Positions 52,764 through 61,279 of a stretch of DNA of 64,000 nucleotides are shown piece after piece. A model generated the notes under the pieces. That model was given only the letters and a program-made list of their open reading frames with translations. It made no database searches and was not told where the DNA came from. The stretch is from an uncultured Geobacteraceae bacterium (GTDB lineage Bacteria; Desulfobacterota; Desulfuromonadia; Geobacterales; Pseudopelobacteraceae), in NCBI GenBank assembly GCA_903939115.1, contig CAJAFV010000077.1, positions 1 to 64,000 on the forward strand, in the 5' to 3' direction. Every line of letters starts with the position of its first letter. Positions within the stretch are counted from its first letter, which is position 1. A program made the translations under genes and the position numbers.

Positions 52764-54182
52764 ATGCCCTCATCCCTGTATCCCCATTTCGGTGTTCTCC
52801 TGGTTGATGACGAACCGGCCTGGCTTCGCTCGCTGCGGCTTACGCTGGAACGCTCCGCCGGCATCACCAACATCATTACCTGCCAGGATAGTCGTACTGT
52901 TATGGCTTTGCTGGAACAGCACGAAATCGGGCTTGTGCTGCTCGATCTGAATATGCCGCATCTGAGCGGTGACCAGTTAATCGGCCTGATCGCCGAGCGC
53001 CATCCGGAAATTTCGGTTATCGTCATAAGCGGTATGAACCAGATTGAAAGTGCGGTGAACTGCATTAAACAGGGAGCTTTTGACTATTTTGTCAAGACGG
53101 TTGAAGAGGATCGGCTTGTCAGCGGCGTGCTGCGGGCGATCCGGGTGTTGGAACTGGAGCGGCAGAATCGTGAGATGTCCAGCAGGATGCTGTCGGGTGA
53201 ACTAAAACACCCTGACGCCTTTGCCGGTATCATCACGACTGATCGCGCCATGCATGCCATCTTTTCCTACATCGAAGCGGTCGCTCTGAGTGCAGAGCCG
53301 CTGCTTATTCTTGGCGAAAGCGGCGTCGGGAAGGAGCTGATTGCCAAAGCCGCCCATACTCTGAGCGGCTGTCGCGGTCAGCTGGTTTCGGTAAATGTGG
53401 CAGGATTGGACGATGTTGTTTTTGCCGACACGCTGTTTGGGCATCTGCGCGGGGCCTTCACCGGAGCCGACCAGCCACGGCGCGGTATGATTGAGGAGGC
53501 GACTGACGGTACACTTTTTCTCGATGAGATAGGTGATTTAAGCATCGCTTCACAGGTAAAGCTGTTGCGCCTGCTGCAGGAGGGGGAATATTTTCCGCTC
53601 GGCAGTGATCGACCGAAACGTCTGAAAGCGCGGGTGGTGGTGGCAACACACCAGAATCTTGCGCTCAAGCAGGAGGCCGGCTCATTCCGGCGCGATCTCT
53701 ATTACCGTCTCTGCACCCATCTGGTGCAGGTTCCGCCGCTGCGAGAGCGCAAAGGAGATCTGCCGCCGCTGCTGGACCATTTTCTTGAAGATGCTGCCCG
53801 CGCCCTTGGCAAAAAGAAACCGACCCCACCGCGCGAACTGCTCCAGCTTTTGGCAACCTACGCGTTTCCCGGCAATGTCCGGGAGCTGAAGGCGCTGGTA
53901 TACAATGCCGTCAGCGTTCATCGCGACCGGGTTCTTTCGATGGATACCTTTCTAAAGACGATTATTCGCAGCGATAATAAGCAGTCCCCGCCTGCCGCTT
54001 CTCAAGCGGAAAAAAATCTCTATGCCGGTCTCGAACGCCTGCCGACCTTTGGTGAGGCGGCAGAACTGCTGGTTGAAGAGGCCATGACCCGCGCCAAAGG
54101 CAATCAGACCATCGCCGCCCGTCTGTTGGGGATTTCGCAGCCGGCTTTGAGCAAGCGGCTGAAGTTGCGTGGGATTGTGTAG
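52764..54182 (+). CDS. dctD: Sigma-54-dependent response regulator (DctD/NtrC class)
   Basis: 472 residues. N-terminal receiver (VLLVDDEPAWLRSL, phospho-acceptor in VLLDLNMPHLSGDQ, Lys in YFVKTVEE). Central AAA+ domain with Walker A GESGVGKE, the sigma-54-contacting GAFTGA loop, Walker B TLFLDEIGDL, and RRDLYYRLCTHLVQVPPLRERK. C-terminal Fis-type HTH: EEAMTRAKGNQTIAARLLGISQPALSKRLK. It starts 2 bases after the kinase stop, and its target is very probably the sigma-54 promoter of dctA 240 bases downstream. The symbol is by context. Confidence 0.93.
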   Translation: MPSSLYPHFGVLLVDDEPAWLRSLRLTLERSAGITNIITCQDSRTVMALLEQHEIGLVLLDLNMPHLSGDQLIGLIAERHPEISVIVISGMNQIESAVNCIKQGAFDYFVKTVEEDRLVSGVLRAIRVLELERQNREMSSRMLSGELKHPDAFAGIITTDRAMHAIFSYIEAVALSAEPLLILGESGVGKELIAKAAHTLSGCRGQLVSVNVAGLDDVVFADTLFGHLRGAFTGADQPRRGMIEEATDGTLFLDEIGDLSIASQVKLLRLLQEGEYFPLGSDRPKRLKARVVVATHQNLALKQEAGSFRRDLYYRLCTHLVQVPPLRERKGDLPPLLDHFLEDAARALGKKKPTPPRELLQLLATYAFPGNVRELKALVYNAVSVHRDRVLSMDTFLKTIIRSDNKQSPPAASQAEKNLYAGLERLPTFGEAAELLVEEAMTRAKGNQTIAARLLGISQPALSKRLKLRGIV

Positions 54183-54184
54183 GC

Positions 54185-54222
54185 AAATCCCCCCTAACCC
54201 CCCTTTGAAAAGTGGGGGACTG
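54185..54222. repeat. Palindromic REP-like sequence after the regulator gene
   Basis: A CCCCCC-rich arm, CCCCCTTT, faces AGTGGGGG across GAAA. I recall this AATCCCCCCTAACCCCCC type of sequence as a common dispersed palindrome in bacteria. It may also end the regulator transcript. Confidence 0.55.
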
Positions 54223-54244
54223 AAATGCCTTCCCTTTAAGGGTC

Positions 54245-54277
54245 ATAACCTTGGTTATTGTTCATAACCGAGGTTAT
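54245..54277. promoter_or_regulatory. Tandem palindromic activator sites (UAS) for dctA
   Basis: ATAACC-TT-GGTTAT at 54245 to 54258 and ATAACC-GA-GGTTAT at 54264 to 54277: two near-identical 14-bp palindromes whose centres are 19 bases apart, about two helical turns. They lie about 160 bases upstream of the -24/-12 promoter, the classical geometry for an NtrC-class activator. Confidence 0.8.
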
Positions 54278-54423
54278 GACTATCTAACACTTTGAATATA
54301 CTGAATAAAACGCGTTTCATCCCCGCAGTGCCACTTTCCCGGTTATACCTCTTACAGCATCGTAAACAGTGTGAAATTTTAAATATTGTAACAATAACAT
54401 ATGGTTGAAAATGTATACACTTT

Positions 54424-54439
54424 TGGCACTCCAATTGCT
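54424..54439 (+). promoter_or_regulatory. Sigma-54 promoter of dctA
   Basis: TGGCAC, five bases, then TTGCT: both consensus elements with the correct GG-GC spacing. The start of transcription would be near 54449 and the ATG of dctA is at 54496. Confidence 0.85.
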
Positions 54440-54495
54440 CATCTATCGGCATAATCGATGTTCACACCGTCTGAAGAAGGAAAAGGAGCCACACC

Positions 54496-55818
54496 ATGAA
54501 CGGGAAAAAGTTTTATCAGCATCTGTACTTTCAGGTATTGACCGCGATCAGCATAGGCATCTGTGTCGGACACTTCTACCCTGAAACCGGGACCGCCATG
54601 AAACCGCTTGGTGACGGCTTTATCAAACTGATCAAGATGATCATCGCCCCGGTTATTTTCTGTACGGTGGTAACCGGTATCGCCGGCATGGACGACATGA
54701 AAAAAGTCGGTCGAGTCGGGGCCAAGGCGCTGCTCTATTTCGAGATTGTTTCGACGCTGGCGCTGGCAATCGGCCTGCTTGTCGTTTCGGTCATTCAGCC
54801 GGGAGTCGGGATGAACGCCGATGTCACCAAGCTGGACACCAAGGCATTGGCAACCTTCACGGCCAAGGCGCAGGGGCACAGCACGGTTGACTTCCTGATC
54901 AATATAATACCCAACACGGTTGTTGATGCTTTTGCCAAGGGCGATATCCTGCAGGTGCTGTTCTTTGCCCTTTTCTTCGGCTTTTCACTTTCCATGCTCG
55001 GTCAGCGCGGCAAGGTGGTCTTCAAGCTGATCGACGATATTGCCCATGTGCTGTTCGGCATAGTTAACGTCATCATGAAGGCTGCTCCGATAGGCGCTTT
55101 TGGTGCCATGGCCTTTACCATCGGTAAATTCGGCCTTGGCTCATTGTCCAAGCTTGGCATGCTGATGGGGAGTTTCTATCTGACCTGCCTGCTGTTTGTC
55201 TTCATTGTTTTGGGGACTATCGCCAAAATGTGCGGATTCAGCATCTTCAAGTTCATCAGATACATCAAGGAAGAGCTGCTGATCGTGCTGGGCACCTCTT
55301 CGTCCGAATCGGTTTTGCCGCGGATGATGGCCAAGCTGGAGAATCTCGGCTGCACCAAATCGGTCGTCGGCCTTGTTATTCCGACCGGTTATTCCTTCAA
55401 CCTTGACGGTACCTCCATTTACCTGACCATGGCCGCTGTTTTTGTTGCTCAAGCTACCAACACTCAGCTGACTCTGATGCAGACGCTGACGATTCTGGGT
55501 GTACTGCTGCTCACTTCCAAAGGAGCCGCCGGCGTTACCGGCAGCGGTTTTATAACCCTGGCAGCAACGTTTGCCGCCATCCCAACCATCCCGGTTGCAG
55601 GTCTGGCGCTGATCCTTGGAATCGACCGGTTTATGTCGGAAGCCCGCGCCCTCACCAACCTGATTGGCAACGGTGTGGCAACCGTGGTGATCTCGCGCTG
55701 GGAAAATGAACTTGATATGACCAGGATGGCGCAGATCCTGAACAACGAAACCGAACTTGAGGCAGAAGAGCCGGAGTTGGTTATGGAAGGGGAGCCGGCC
55801 AGGGTTGCTGCAGAATAA
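54496..55818 (+). CDS. dctA: C4-dicarboxylate:cation symporter DctA
   Basis: 440 residues with eight or more hydrophobic segments in the glutamate/dicarboxylate symporter plan. Motifs: [20 protein letters not shown] at the start, [18 protein letters not shown], the serine-rich [13 protein letters not shown] (hairpin 1), and [23 protein letters not shown] with [17 protein letters not shown] near the substrate site. It imports succinate, fumarate, malate or a relative. AAAGGAG precedes the ATG. Control by the adjacent sigma-54 regulator is expected. Confidence 0.96.
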   Translation: MNGKKFYQHLYFQVLTAISIGICVGHFYPETGTAMKPLGDGFIKLIKMIIAPVIFCTVVTGIAGMDDMKKVGRVGAKALLYFEIVSTLALAIGLLVVSVIQPGVGMNADVTKLDTKALATFTAKAQGHSTVDFLINIIPNTVVDAFAKGDILQVLFFALFFGFSLSMLGQRGKVVFKLIDDIAHVLFGIVNVIMKAAPIGAFGAMAFTIGKFGLGSLSKLGMLMGSFYLTCLLFVFIVLGTIAKMCGFSIFKFIRYIKEELLIVLGTSSSESVLPRMMAKLENLGCTKSVVGLVIPTGYSFNLDGTSIYLTMAAVFVAQATNTQLTLMQTLTILGVLLLTSKGAAGVTGSGFITLAATFAAIPTIPVAGLALILGIDRFMSEARALTNLIGNGVATVVISRWENELDMTRMAQILNNETELEAEEPELVMEGEPARVAAE

Positions 55819-55851
55819 TTCCAATTCCAGAAATATCAACGGGAGTGAATC

Positions 55852-56328
55852 ATGAAAAAAAACATTGTGATTGCAATAGTAATCGGATTAATGAGCATGT
55901 TCCTCTGCGCTGGTCTGGCATGTGCCGCCGGTAAGGATGATGCGAAGTCTCTGGTAAAACAAGCGGCCGCCTTTGTGAAATATCAGGGAAAAGGGAAAGC
56001 ACTGGCCGAGATCAGCAAGCCGAAAGGGACGTTCGATAGGGGTGAGACATACGTCTTCGCGTACGATCTTCAGGGCGTTATGGTCGCGCACCCGAAAAAC
56101 CCTGCTCTGATCGGTAAAAATCTGAGCGACGTTCCGGACAGTGACGGTAAATTATTCCGTAAGGAAATTGTCGAAAAAGCGCGGGTAAAGGGTTCAGGAT
56201 GGGTCGATTATCTGTATCTCAATCCGGAAACAAATGAACTTGAGCACAAGACAACCTACCTGCTGAAGGTCGGTGACATCATTTTATGCTGCGGCGTGTA
56301 CAAGGAATACAGCCACGACGGCGATTAG
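55852..56328 (+). CDS. Secreted single-Cache-domain protein
   Basis: 158 residues: signal peptide (to LACAAG) and one Cache-type domain, with ALAEISKPKGTFDRGETYVFAYDLQGVMVAHPKN, GKNLSDVPDSDGKLF and GWVDYLYLNPETNELEHKTTYLLKVGDIILCCGVY, the single-Cache pattern usually found as the sensor of kinases and chemoreceptors. Here it is free in the periplasm, 33 bases after dctA with GGGAG before its ATG. It may bind the same dicarboxylate and assist DctA or the sensor kinase (inference). Confidence 0.85.
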   Translation: MKKNIVIAIVIGLMSMFLCAGLACAAGKDDAKSLVKQAAAFVKYQGKGKALAEISKPKGTFDRGETYVFAYDLQGVMVAHPKNPALIGKNLSDVPDSDGKLFRKEIVEKARVKGSGWVDYLYLNPETNELEHKTTYLLKVGDIILCCGVYKEYSHDGD

Positions 56329-56358
56329 GCACTACTCTCAGATACGTGGAGATACTCG

Positions 56359-56550
56359 ATGGCCAACAGACAGAAAGAAAACCCGCGCTACAATGTCGTG
56401 TCGCTGCGGATCACTGATGCAGAAAAAGCGGCACTTGACGAGGTAATGCGGCGCACCCGGAAAAGTCTGTCAATGGTGATGAGAGAGGCAATTGTGCTTT
56501 ACTCTCATGAATTAACCCTTTTTTCCAGCACGCCGCGGCATTATATCTGA
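56359..56550 (+). CDS. Small ribbon-helix-helix-type DNA-binding protein
   Basis: 63 residues: VVSLRITDAEKAALDEVMRR then TRKSLSMVMREAIVLYS, one strand and two helices as in Arc/CopG proteins. No partner toxin is visible beside it. It lies 31 bases after the Cache gene and before a terminator, so it may be the last gene of the dctA operon and regulate it. Confidence 0.6.
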   Translation: MANRQKENPRYNVVSLRITDAEKAALDEVMRRTRKSLSMVMREAIVLYSHELTLFSSTPRHYI

Positions 56551-56605
56551 AAAGAACATGAGGTCGTTGGACGAGTACACACTGCCATGTGTGCTCCTTT
56601 CGGGA

Positions 56606-56636
56606 GCCGGGGAGCTGTTTTCCCCGGCTTTTTTGC
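56606..56636 (+). terminator. Terminator of the dctA operon
   Basis: AGCCGGGGA pairs perfectly with TCCCCGGCT around GCTGTTT and is followed by TTTTTT. Confidence 0.9.
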
Positions 56637-56702
56637 AGCGAACTGAGGCAGGAGTAATTTTCATGACACATTCTGTCATACAGCTGTGGTACCCTTTTCA
56701 CC

Positions 56703-57989
56703 ATGATTACCCTTCCCCTCGAACAGCGGCTGGAAATTCTGGCCGATAGCGCCAAGTACGACGTCTCCTGCTCGTCGAGCGGCAGCAGCCGTGCCGGTAA
56801 AGCCGGCACAGTCGGCAGTACCGCGTCCAGCGGCATCTGCCATACCTGGACTGCCGATGGCCGTTGCATTTCCCTTCTGAAAATACTCCTCACCAATGCC
56901 TGTATCTACGACTGTGCCTACTGCCTCAACCGTCGCTCCAACGATATTTCCCGCGCCGCCTTCACCTCTGATGAAGTTGCTGATCTGACGATGAACTTCT
57001 ACCGCCGCAACTATATTGAGGGGCTGTTCCTCAGCACCGGCGTGATCCGCAGCGCCAATTACACGATGGAACAGCTGATTGCCGTAGCACGGCGGCTGCG
57101 GGAGGTGGAACGCTTCAACGGTTATATTCATCTTAAGCTGGTGCCGGGCGCCGATCCACTGCTGATCGCCCAGGCCGGGCGCTATGCCGACCGGGTCAGC
57201 ATCAATATTGAACTCCCCAGTCGCCAAAGCCTCGCGCTTCTGGCGCCGGACAAGCCGCGCGAGTCGGTCATCAACCCGATGCGTCAGGTCAGCGGTTTGA
57301 TTGTTGAAGCCAAAGAAGCCCGTACAAAGTCGCGACGTGCGCCCCGTTTTGCGCCCGCCGGGCAGAGTACCCAACTGATTGTCGGAGCGACGCCGGAAAG
57401 CGACCGCGATATCATCACCCTGACTGAGGGGCTGTACAGCAAGCTGGAGCTGAAGCGGGTCTACTACTCCGCGTATATTCCAGGTTCTAACGACAGCCGT
57501 CTACCTGCTTTGCCAACGCCGCCGCTACTGCGGGAACACCGCCTCTATCAGGCTGACTGGCTGCTGCGCTTCTACGGTTTTTCTGCCCATGAACTGCTGG
57601 ACGAAGCGCGCCCCAATCTCGATATGCGCTTTGACCCGAAGAGCGACTGGGCGCTCCGCCATCTGGAGCTTTTTCCGGTGGAGGTCAATCGCGTCGAGTA
57701 TGAAGTGCTGTTGCGGGTGCCGGGTATCGGTGTCCGTTCTGCCCAGCGGATTGTTCAGGCCCGGCGCGGCACCCGTCTCGGCGAGGTTGAGTTGAAAAAG
57801 CTGGGAGTGGTGCTGAAGCGTGCGAAATACTTCCTGACCGCTGGCGGCCGATACCTTGGGGGCATCAGGCTGGACGGCCCGCATCTGATGGAGCGAATGC
57901 TGGCGCCGACCCGACGCCCGGCACGGCTTGATCAGCTGGAACTGTTTGCTGTGATGCCGGATGCTTCAGCGCTGACAGGGGAATTGTAA
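56703..57989 (+). CDS. Putative DNA modification/repair radical SAM protein
   Basis: 428 residues. Radical-SAM iron-sulfur motif in CIYDCAYCLNRRSND (CxxxCxxC), followed by an IEGLFLSTGVI strand and a (beta/alpha) barrel. A C-terminal helix-hairpin-helix, VPGIGVRSAQRIVQARRG, points to DNA binding. This matches the family named rSAM-linked-to-UDG (COG4277) from recall. The substrate and reaction are unknown. Stop and next ATG overlap by one base with the partner gene. Confidence 0.88.
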   Translation: MITLPLEQRLEILADSAKYDVSCSSSGSSRAGKAGTVGSTASSGICHTWTADGRCISLLKILLTNACIYDCAYCLNRRSNDISRAAFTSDEVADLTMNFYRRNYIEGLFLSTGVIRSANYTMEQLIAVARRLREVERFNGYIHLKLVPGADPLLIAQAGRYADRVSINIELPSRQSLALLAPDKPRESVINPMRQVSGLIVEAKEARTKSRRAPRFAPAGQSTQLIVGATPESDRDIITLTEGLYSKLELKRVYYSAYIPGSNDSRLPALPTPPLLREHRLYQADWLLRFYGFSAHELLDEARPNLDMRFDPKSDWALRHLELFPVEVNRVEYEVLLRVPGIGVRSAQRIVQARRGTRLGEVELKKLGVVLKRAKYFLTAGGRYLGGIRLDGPHLMERMLAPTRRPARLDQLELFAVMPDASALTGEL

Positions 57990-58753
57990 TGACGGTTTTC
58001 CGCTACGACGGCGGTTTTGAAGGTTTTCTCTGCGCAGTGGGCGACTGCCTGGAAGCGGGGGAGAAACAGCCGGAATTTGTGCGGGATGGCGATGTTTATA
58101 GTTCCGGGCTCTTTGCCGGTGATATCCATGAAGTTACAACGGTGCGGGAAACTGCGTTGATGTTGCGGAAGCGTTTTGTCAATGCGGTCTCGCAGGAGGC
58201 GTTTGCCACGGCGCGTTATGCCTTCCATAGCCAGAAAGCGGGGATTGAGCTGCTCGTATGGCGTTATCTCACGCTGGGCCTACAGGTGGGGAGGCGCGTG
58301 TGTCTGATGCTGACTGAGGAACCGGTACACTCGGTTAACCTCATTGCCCGACATGTGTCGCATGAAGCTCATAAGTACAAGGGGTTTGTGCGATTTCGGG
58401 AAGTAGAAACCGGATTTCTGTACGCCCGGATTGAGCCGGAGGCTGATATCCTGGCGTTCATTGCTCCCCACTTCGTCGGTCGGGTCGGCGACCGCCGCTG
58501 GATGATTCATGACCTGCAGCGCAATCAAGCAGCGCTGTATGATCTGAAGTCCTGGCGTCTGGTGAAAAACATTGAATTGACTGCCGAGCCGACTCTCAGC
58601 GCGACCGAACACGACTATGCCGCTCTGTGGCAGCGCTATTTTCAGCGCCACGCCATTGCAGAGCGGCATAATCCAAAACTGCAGCAGAAGCATGTCCCGC
58701 TGCGCTATAGAAAACACTTGCCGGAATTTGAGCCGGACAACGATTCCCTTTAA
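57989..58753 (+). CDS. DUF4130-type DNA metabolism protein, partner of the radical SAM gene
   Basis: 254 residues in two parts: an N-terminal domain (RYDGGFEGFLCAVGDCLEAG, about 1 to 90) and a DUF4130 part (NLIARHVSHEAHKYKGFVRF, then FIAPHFVGRVGDRRWMIHDLQRNQAALYD). In many bacteria this protein is fused to a uracil-DNA glycosylase domain; that domain is missing here. Always found with the radical SAM gene, and the pair is thought to act on DNA damage (family inference). Confidence 0.85.
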   Translation: MTVFRYDGGFEGFLCAVGDCLEAGEKQPEFVRDGDVYSSGLFAGDIHEVTTVRETALMLRKRFVNAVSQEAFATARYAFHSQKAGIELLVWRYLTLGLQVGRRVCLMLTEEPVHSVNLIARHVSHEAHKYKGFVRFREVETGFLYARIEPEADILAFIAPHFVGRVGDRRWMIHDLQRNQAALYDLKSWRLVKNIELTAEPTLSATEHDYAALWQRYFQRHAIAERHNPKLQQKHVPLRYRKHLPEFEPDNDSL

Positions 58754-58756
58754 CTC

Positions 58757-59443
58757 TTATCTCCGCCCTTTTGACGGTGGTCGAGGGCCGTCTCCCTGGC
58801 GTTTGGCAGCGGGCGGCCGTCCGGGGCGTTTCGCGGCAGACGCAGGACGGTCACCAGCGGCAGCATCTTTGGTCGCTTTGGGGCGGAATTTTCTGACCGC
58901 TTCTTTTGCAGCAGAAGAACGACCGGTCTTTGTCGCTTCCTTAACTAAAGGTCGACTGCTCTTCGCAGGTTTTGCTGCAGCCGGGCGAGTGCTTACGGCA
59001 CTACTCTCGGCAGTTACCGGACGTGTTCCTGGCGGACGTGCCCCTGACGGACGTGCAGATGCCGTTCTGGTAACGGCTGGACGACTCGTTGCTGGGCGTG
59101 CAGCCGCAGGACGTGCAGTAGCAGGACGTGCAGTAGCAGGACGTGCGCCGGTCGCAGGTTTTCTCTTGACGAACGGTGTCTTTGCCGGACGGTCCTTCTG
59201 TGGTACGGCGATGCTGACGACGATGCAGCGGTCAATCAGATACGTGCCATCCAGGGTTTCGACCACCTCGTTCAGGTTTACCTCTGACAGCATCCGCACG
59301 TAGCCGCACCGCTTGAATTCTCCGGTCTGTTCATCGACGATCAGATGTACGGAGGTAACAACACCCATAATCTCAAAAAGTTTGCGGAGATCTTCTTCGG
59401 TAGCCTGTTCAGAAATATGTCCAACATAGAGCTCTTTTGCCAT
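58757..59443 (-). CDS. RRM-domain protein with basic Ala/Arg/Pro tail
   Basis: 228 residues. RRM at about 1 to 82 with RNP2 LYVGHI and RNP1 KRCGYVRM. The remaining 145 residues are low complexity, with recurring ARPAT/ARPAA units and Lys/Arg, and a matching 15-bp DNA repeat (TGCAGTAGCAGGACG type) in the plus strand near 59100 to 59145. The tail resembles those of nucleoid or RNA-condensing proteins. Shares RNP1 form with the protein at 9330. Convergent with the DUF4130 gene. Confidence 0.88.
   Translation of the reverse strand: MAKELYVGHISEQATEEDLRKLFEIMGVVTSVHLIVDEQTGEFKRCGYVRMLSEVNLNEVVETLDGTYLIDRCIVVSIAVPQKDRPAKTPFVKRKPATGARPATARPATARPAAARPATSRPAVTRTASARPSGARPPGTRPVTAESSAVSTRPAAAKPAKSSRPLVKEATKTGRSSAAKEAVRKFRPKATKDAAAGDRPASAAKRPGRPPAAKRQGDGPRPPSKGRR
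59100..59146. repeat. 15-bp tandem repeat in the RRM tail
   Basis: About three copies of a GCAGTAGCAGGACGT unit in a row; each encodes ATARP on the minus strand, so length change would keep the frame. Confidence 0.7.
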
Positions 59444-59531
59444 GTGTATGGTCCTTGTACGTTATAATATGTCTTTGGTGCGTCAGAGTCCAGATTACCG
59501 GTCGATGAGAGGCAGCGAACCGGGGGCTGAA

Positions 59532-60299
59532 TTATGGCGTTCCCTTACGGTTGATGGCGAACGGACCCCAGGATTGATCAATTGACATCAGCTCCAGGGT
59601 GTTGACGTTGACGTGCGGAGGCTGACTGGTAATCCAGCGCACTGTTTCAGCGATATCCTCTGCGGTCAGCGGTTCGGTGCCTTGATACACTCCGGTAGCT
59701 TTCTCTTCATTGCCTTTAAAGCGCACTTTTGAAAATTCTGTTTCTGCCATGCCGGGCTGAATGCAGGAGACCCGTACCCGTGTGCCGAGCAGATCACAGC
59801 GCAGGTTGCGGGAAAACTGGGTGACAAAGGCTTTGGTGCCGCCATAGACATTGCCGCCCGAATACGGCCAGTCGCTGGCTGTCGAGCTGATATTGATAAT
59901 GTGGCCATGGTTACGGGCTACCATGCCGGGGAGTACGAAGCGGGTGCAGTACATTACCCCCTTGATATTTGTATCCACCATGGTATCCCAGTCATCAAGA
60001 TTCACCTGGTGTGCCGGCTCCAATCCCAGAGCCAGGCCGGCGTTGTTAATCAGAATATCGATTGAACGGAAGCGTTCCGGCAGGCCTTCAACCGCCCCCT
60101 GCACAGCCTCCCGGTCACGGACATCAAGTGGAATAATATGGACATCGGCGACTGCTGCCAGCTCTTCCTGCAGCTTCAGAAGTGGATCAATCCGCCTGGC
60201 GGTGAGAATCAAGCGATTCCCATCGCTGGCAAATATCCGGGCACAGGCCGCGCCGAATCCTGCTGATGCTCCGGTAATGAAAATCGTTTTTCCGCTCAT
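59532..60299 (-). CDS. SDR-family oxidoreductase (YdfG-like)
   Basis: 255 residues. Classical SDR: cofactor motif TGASAGFGAA at residues 9 to 18, NNAG in IDILINNAGLAL, catalytic Ser in ISSTASDWPYSGG and Tyr/Lys in YGGTKAFVTQ. The region after PYSGGNVYGGTKAF matches the NADP-dependent 3-hydroxy-acid dehydrogenase subgroup (YdfG), including the C-terminal LTAEDIAETVRWITSQPPHVNVNTLELM. Substrate not known in detail. Confidence 0.88.
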   Translation of the reverse strand: MSGKTIFITGASAGFGAACARIFASDGNRLILTARRIDPLLKLQEELAAVADVHIIPLDVRDREAVQGAVEGLPERFRSIDILINNAGLALGLEPAHQVNLDDWDTMVDTNIKGVMYCTRFVLPGMVARNHGHIINISSTASDWPYSGGNVYGGTKAFVTQFSRNLRCDLLGTRVRVSCIQPGMAETEFSKVRFKGNEEKATGVYQGTEPLTAEDIAETVRWITSQPPHVNVNTLELMSIDQSWGPFAINRKGTP

Positions 60300-60317
60300 A
60301 CGTCCTCCCGTATCATT

Positions 60318-60366
60318 GTAGGAGCGGCATGTTGCCGCGATTATCGCGTCTATAAGACGCTCCTAC
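60318..60366. repeat. REP-like palindrome
   Basis: GTAGGAGCG faces CGCTCCTAC with an inner GCCGCGA/TCGCGTC arm, the TAGGAGCGGC-type repeat I recall from many bacterial genomes. It lies between the SDR and pseudouridine synthase genes. Confidence 0.6.
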
Positions 60367-60375
60367 GTCAAACAT

Positions 60376-61254
60376 TTATACCATCCGATATAACGTTTCC
60401 AGCAAAATGTCGCGCCCGATACCCCTCAGTTCACAGAGATTCAATAGTTCATCTGATACGGGAGCAGATACAGTCAATTTCCCCGCTTCAGCCAGAATCA
60501 GTGATGTTCGAAATGAGTGCAGGGCAAACCCTGATAATTCCGGTATATCTCCGCCGCTATAGCGTTTGTCACCTATAATCGGATGACCGACTGCAGCAAG
60601 ATGGCGGCGGATTTGATGCATCCGGCCGCTGATCGGGGTCACCGCCAGCAGGGAACAGTTCTCGCCGGCCAGCAAGGTGCGGTAGCGGGTCTCGGACTCT
60701 TTTTCATCCAGCGGTTCGGTGATGACTCCGTGTTCTTCAGGAGTTCCCCATACCAATGCCAGATAGAGCTTGTCAAGGCCGGTATCTTTAACCTGACGCC
60801 CGTAGATGCCGGCCGAACTGGAGCTTTTGGCCAGAATCACCGCTCCCGAGGTGCCGCGATCCAGGCGGTTAACCGGGTACAGTTTGCAGCTGGTCTCGCG
60901 CTGAATCATATAACCCTGACCGACGTCCACCAGATTCTCTTCACATTCGGCAGTGCGGTGCATCGGCAGACCGGCCGGTTTGTTGACTATCATGATCAGG
61001 CCATCTTCAAAAAGAATGTCCAGAACCGGTCGGGTAGGGTTGATATAGCCGGCTGTAGCGCCGCTTTCCTTGAGGGTAACGGTATCGTGGTTCACAAGCA
61101 GAGTATCGGGGGTGACAATGGTGCCGTTGCACTTGGCCGCCCCGTTTTTTATCAATTTCCGGGCATAGCCGAACGGTGATGTCGGCATGAGGGTGCGCAG
61201 GTAACTTTCCAAACGTCGGCAGTGATCCTGGTGGGTTATCGTAAAGGTGAGCAT
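60376..61254 (-). CDS. RluA-family pseudouridine synthase
   Basis: 292 residues from ATG 61254. N-terminal S4-like domain (CRRLESYLRTLMPTSPFGYARKLIKNG), then the catalytic domain with VNKPAGLPMHR, the invariant Asp in PVNRLDRGTSGAVILAK, and ISGRMHQIRRHLAAVGHPIIGDKRYSG. It isomerises uridine in rRNA or tRNA; the exact site cannot be read from the sequence. Follows the DUF1385 gene by 25 bases. Confidence 0.92.
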   Translation of the reverse strand: MLTFTITHQDHCRRLESYLRTLMPTSPFGYARKLIKNGAAKCNGTIVTPDTLLVNHDTVTLKESGATAGYINPTRPVLDILFEDGLIMIVNKPAGLPMHRTAECEENLVDVGQGYMIQRETSCKLYPVNRLDRGTSGAVILAKSSSSAGIYGRQVKDTGLDKLYLALVWGTPEEHGVITEPLDEKESETRYRTLLAGENCSLLAVTPISGRMHQIRRHLAAVGHPIIGDKRYSGGDIPELSGFALHSFRTSLILAEAGKLTVSAPVSDELLNLCELRGIGRDILLETLYRMV

Positions 61255-61279
61255 AGGTATGATTATCTCAGGTGCCGGT

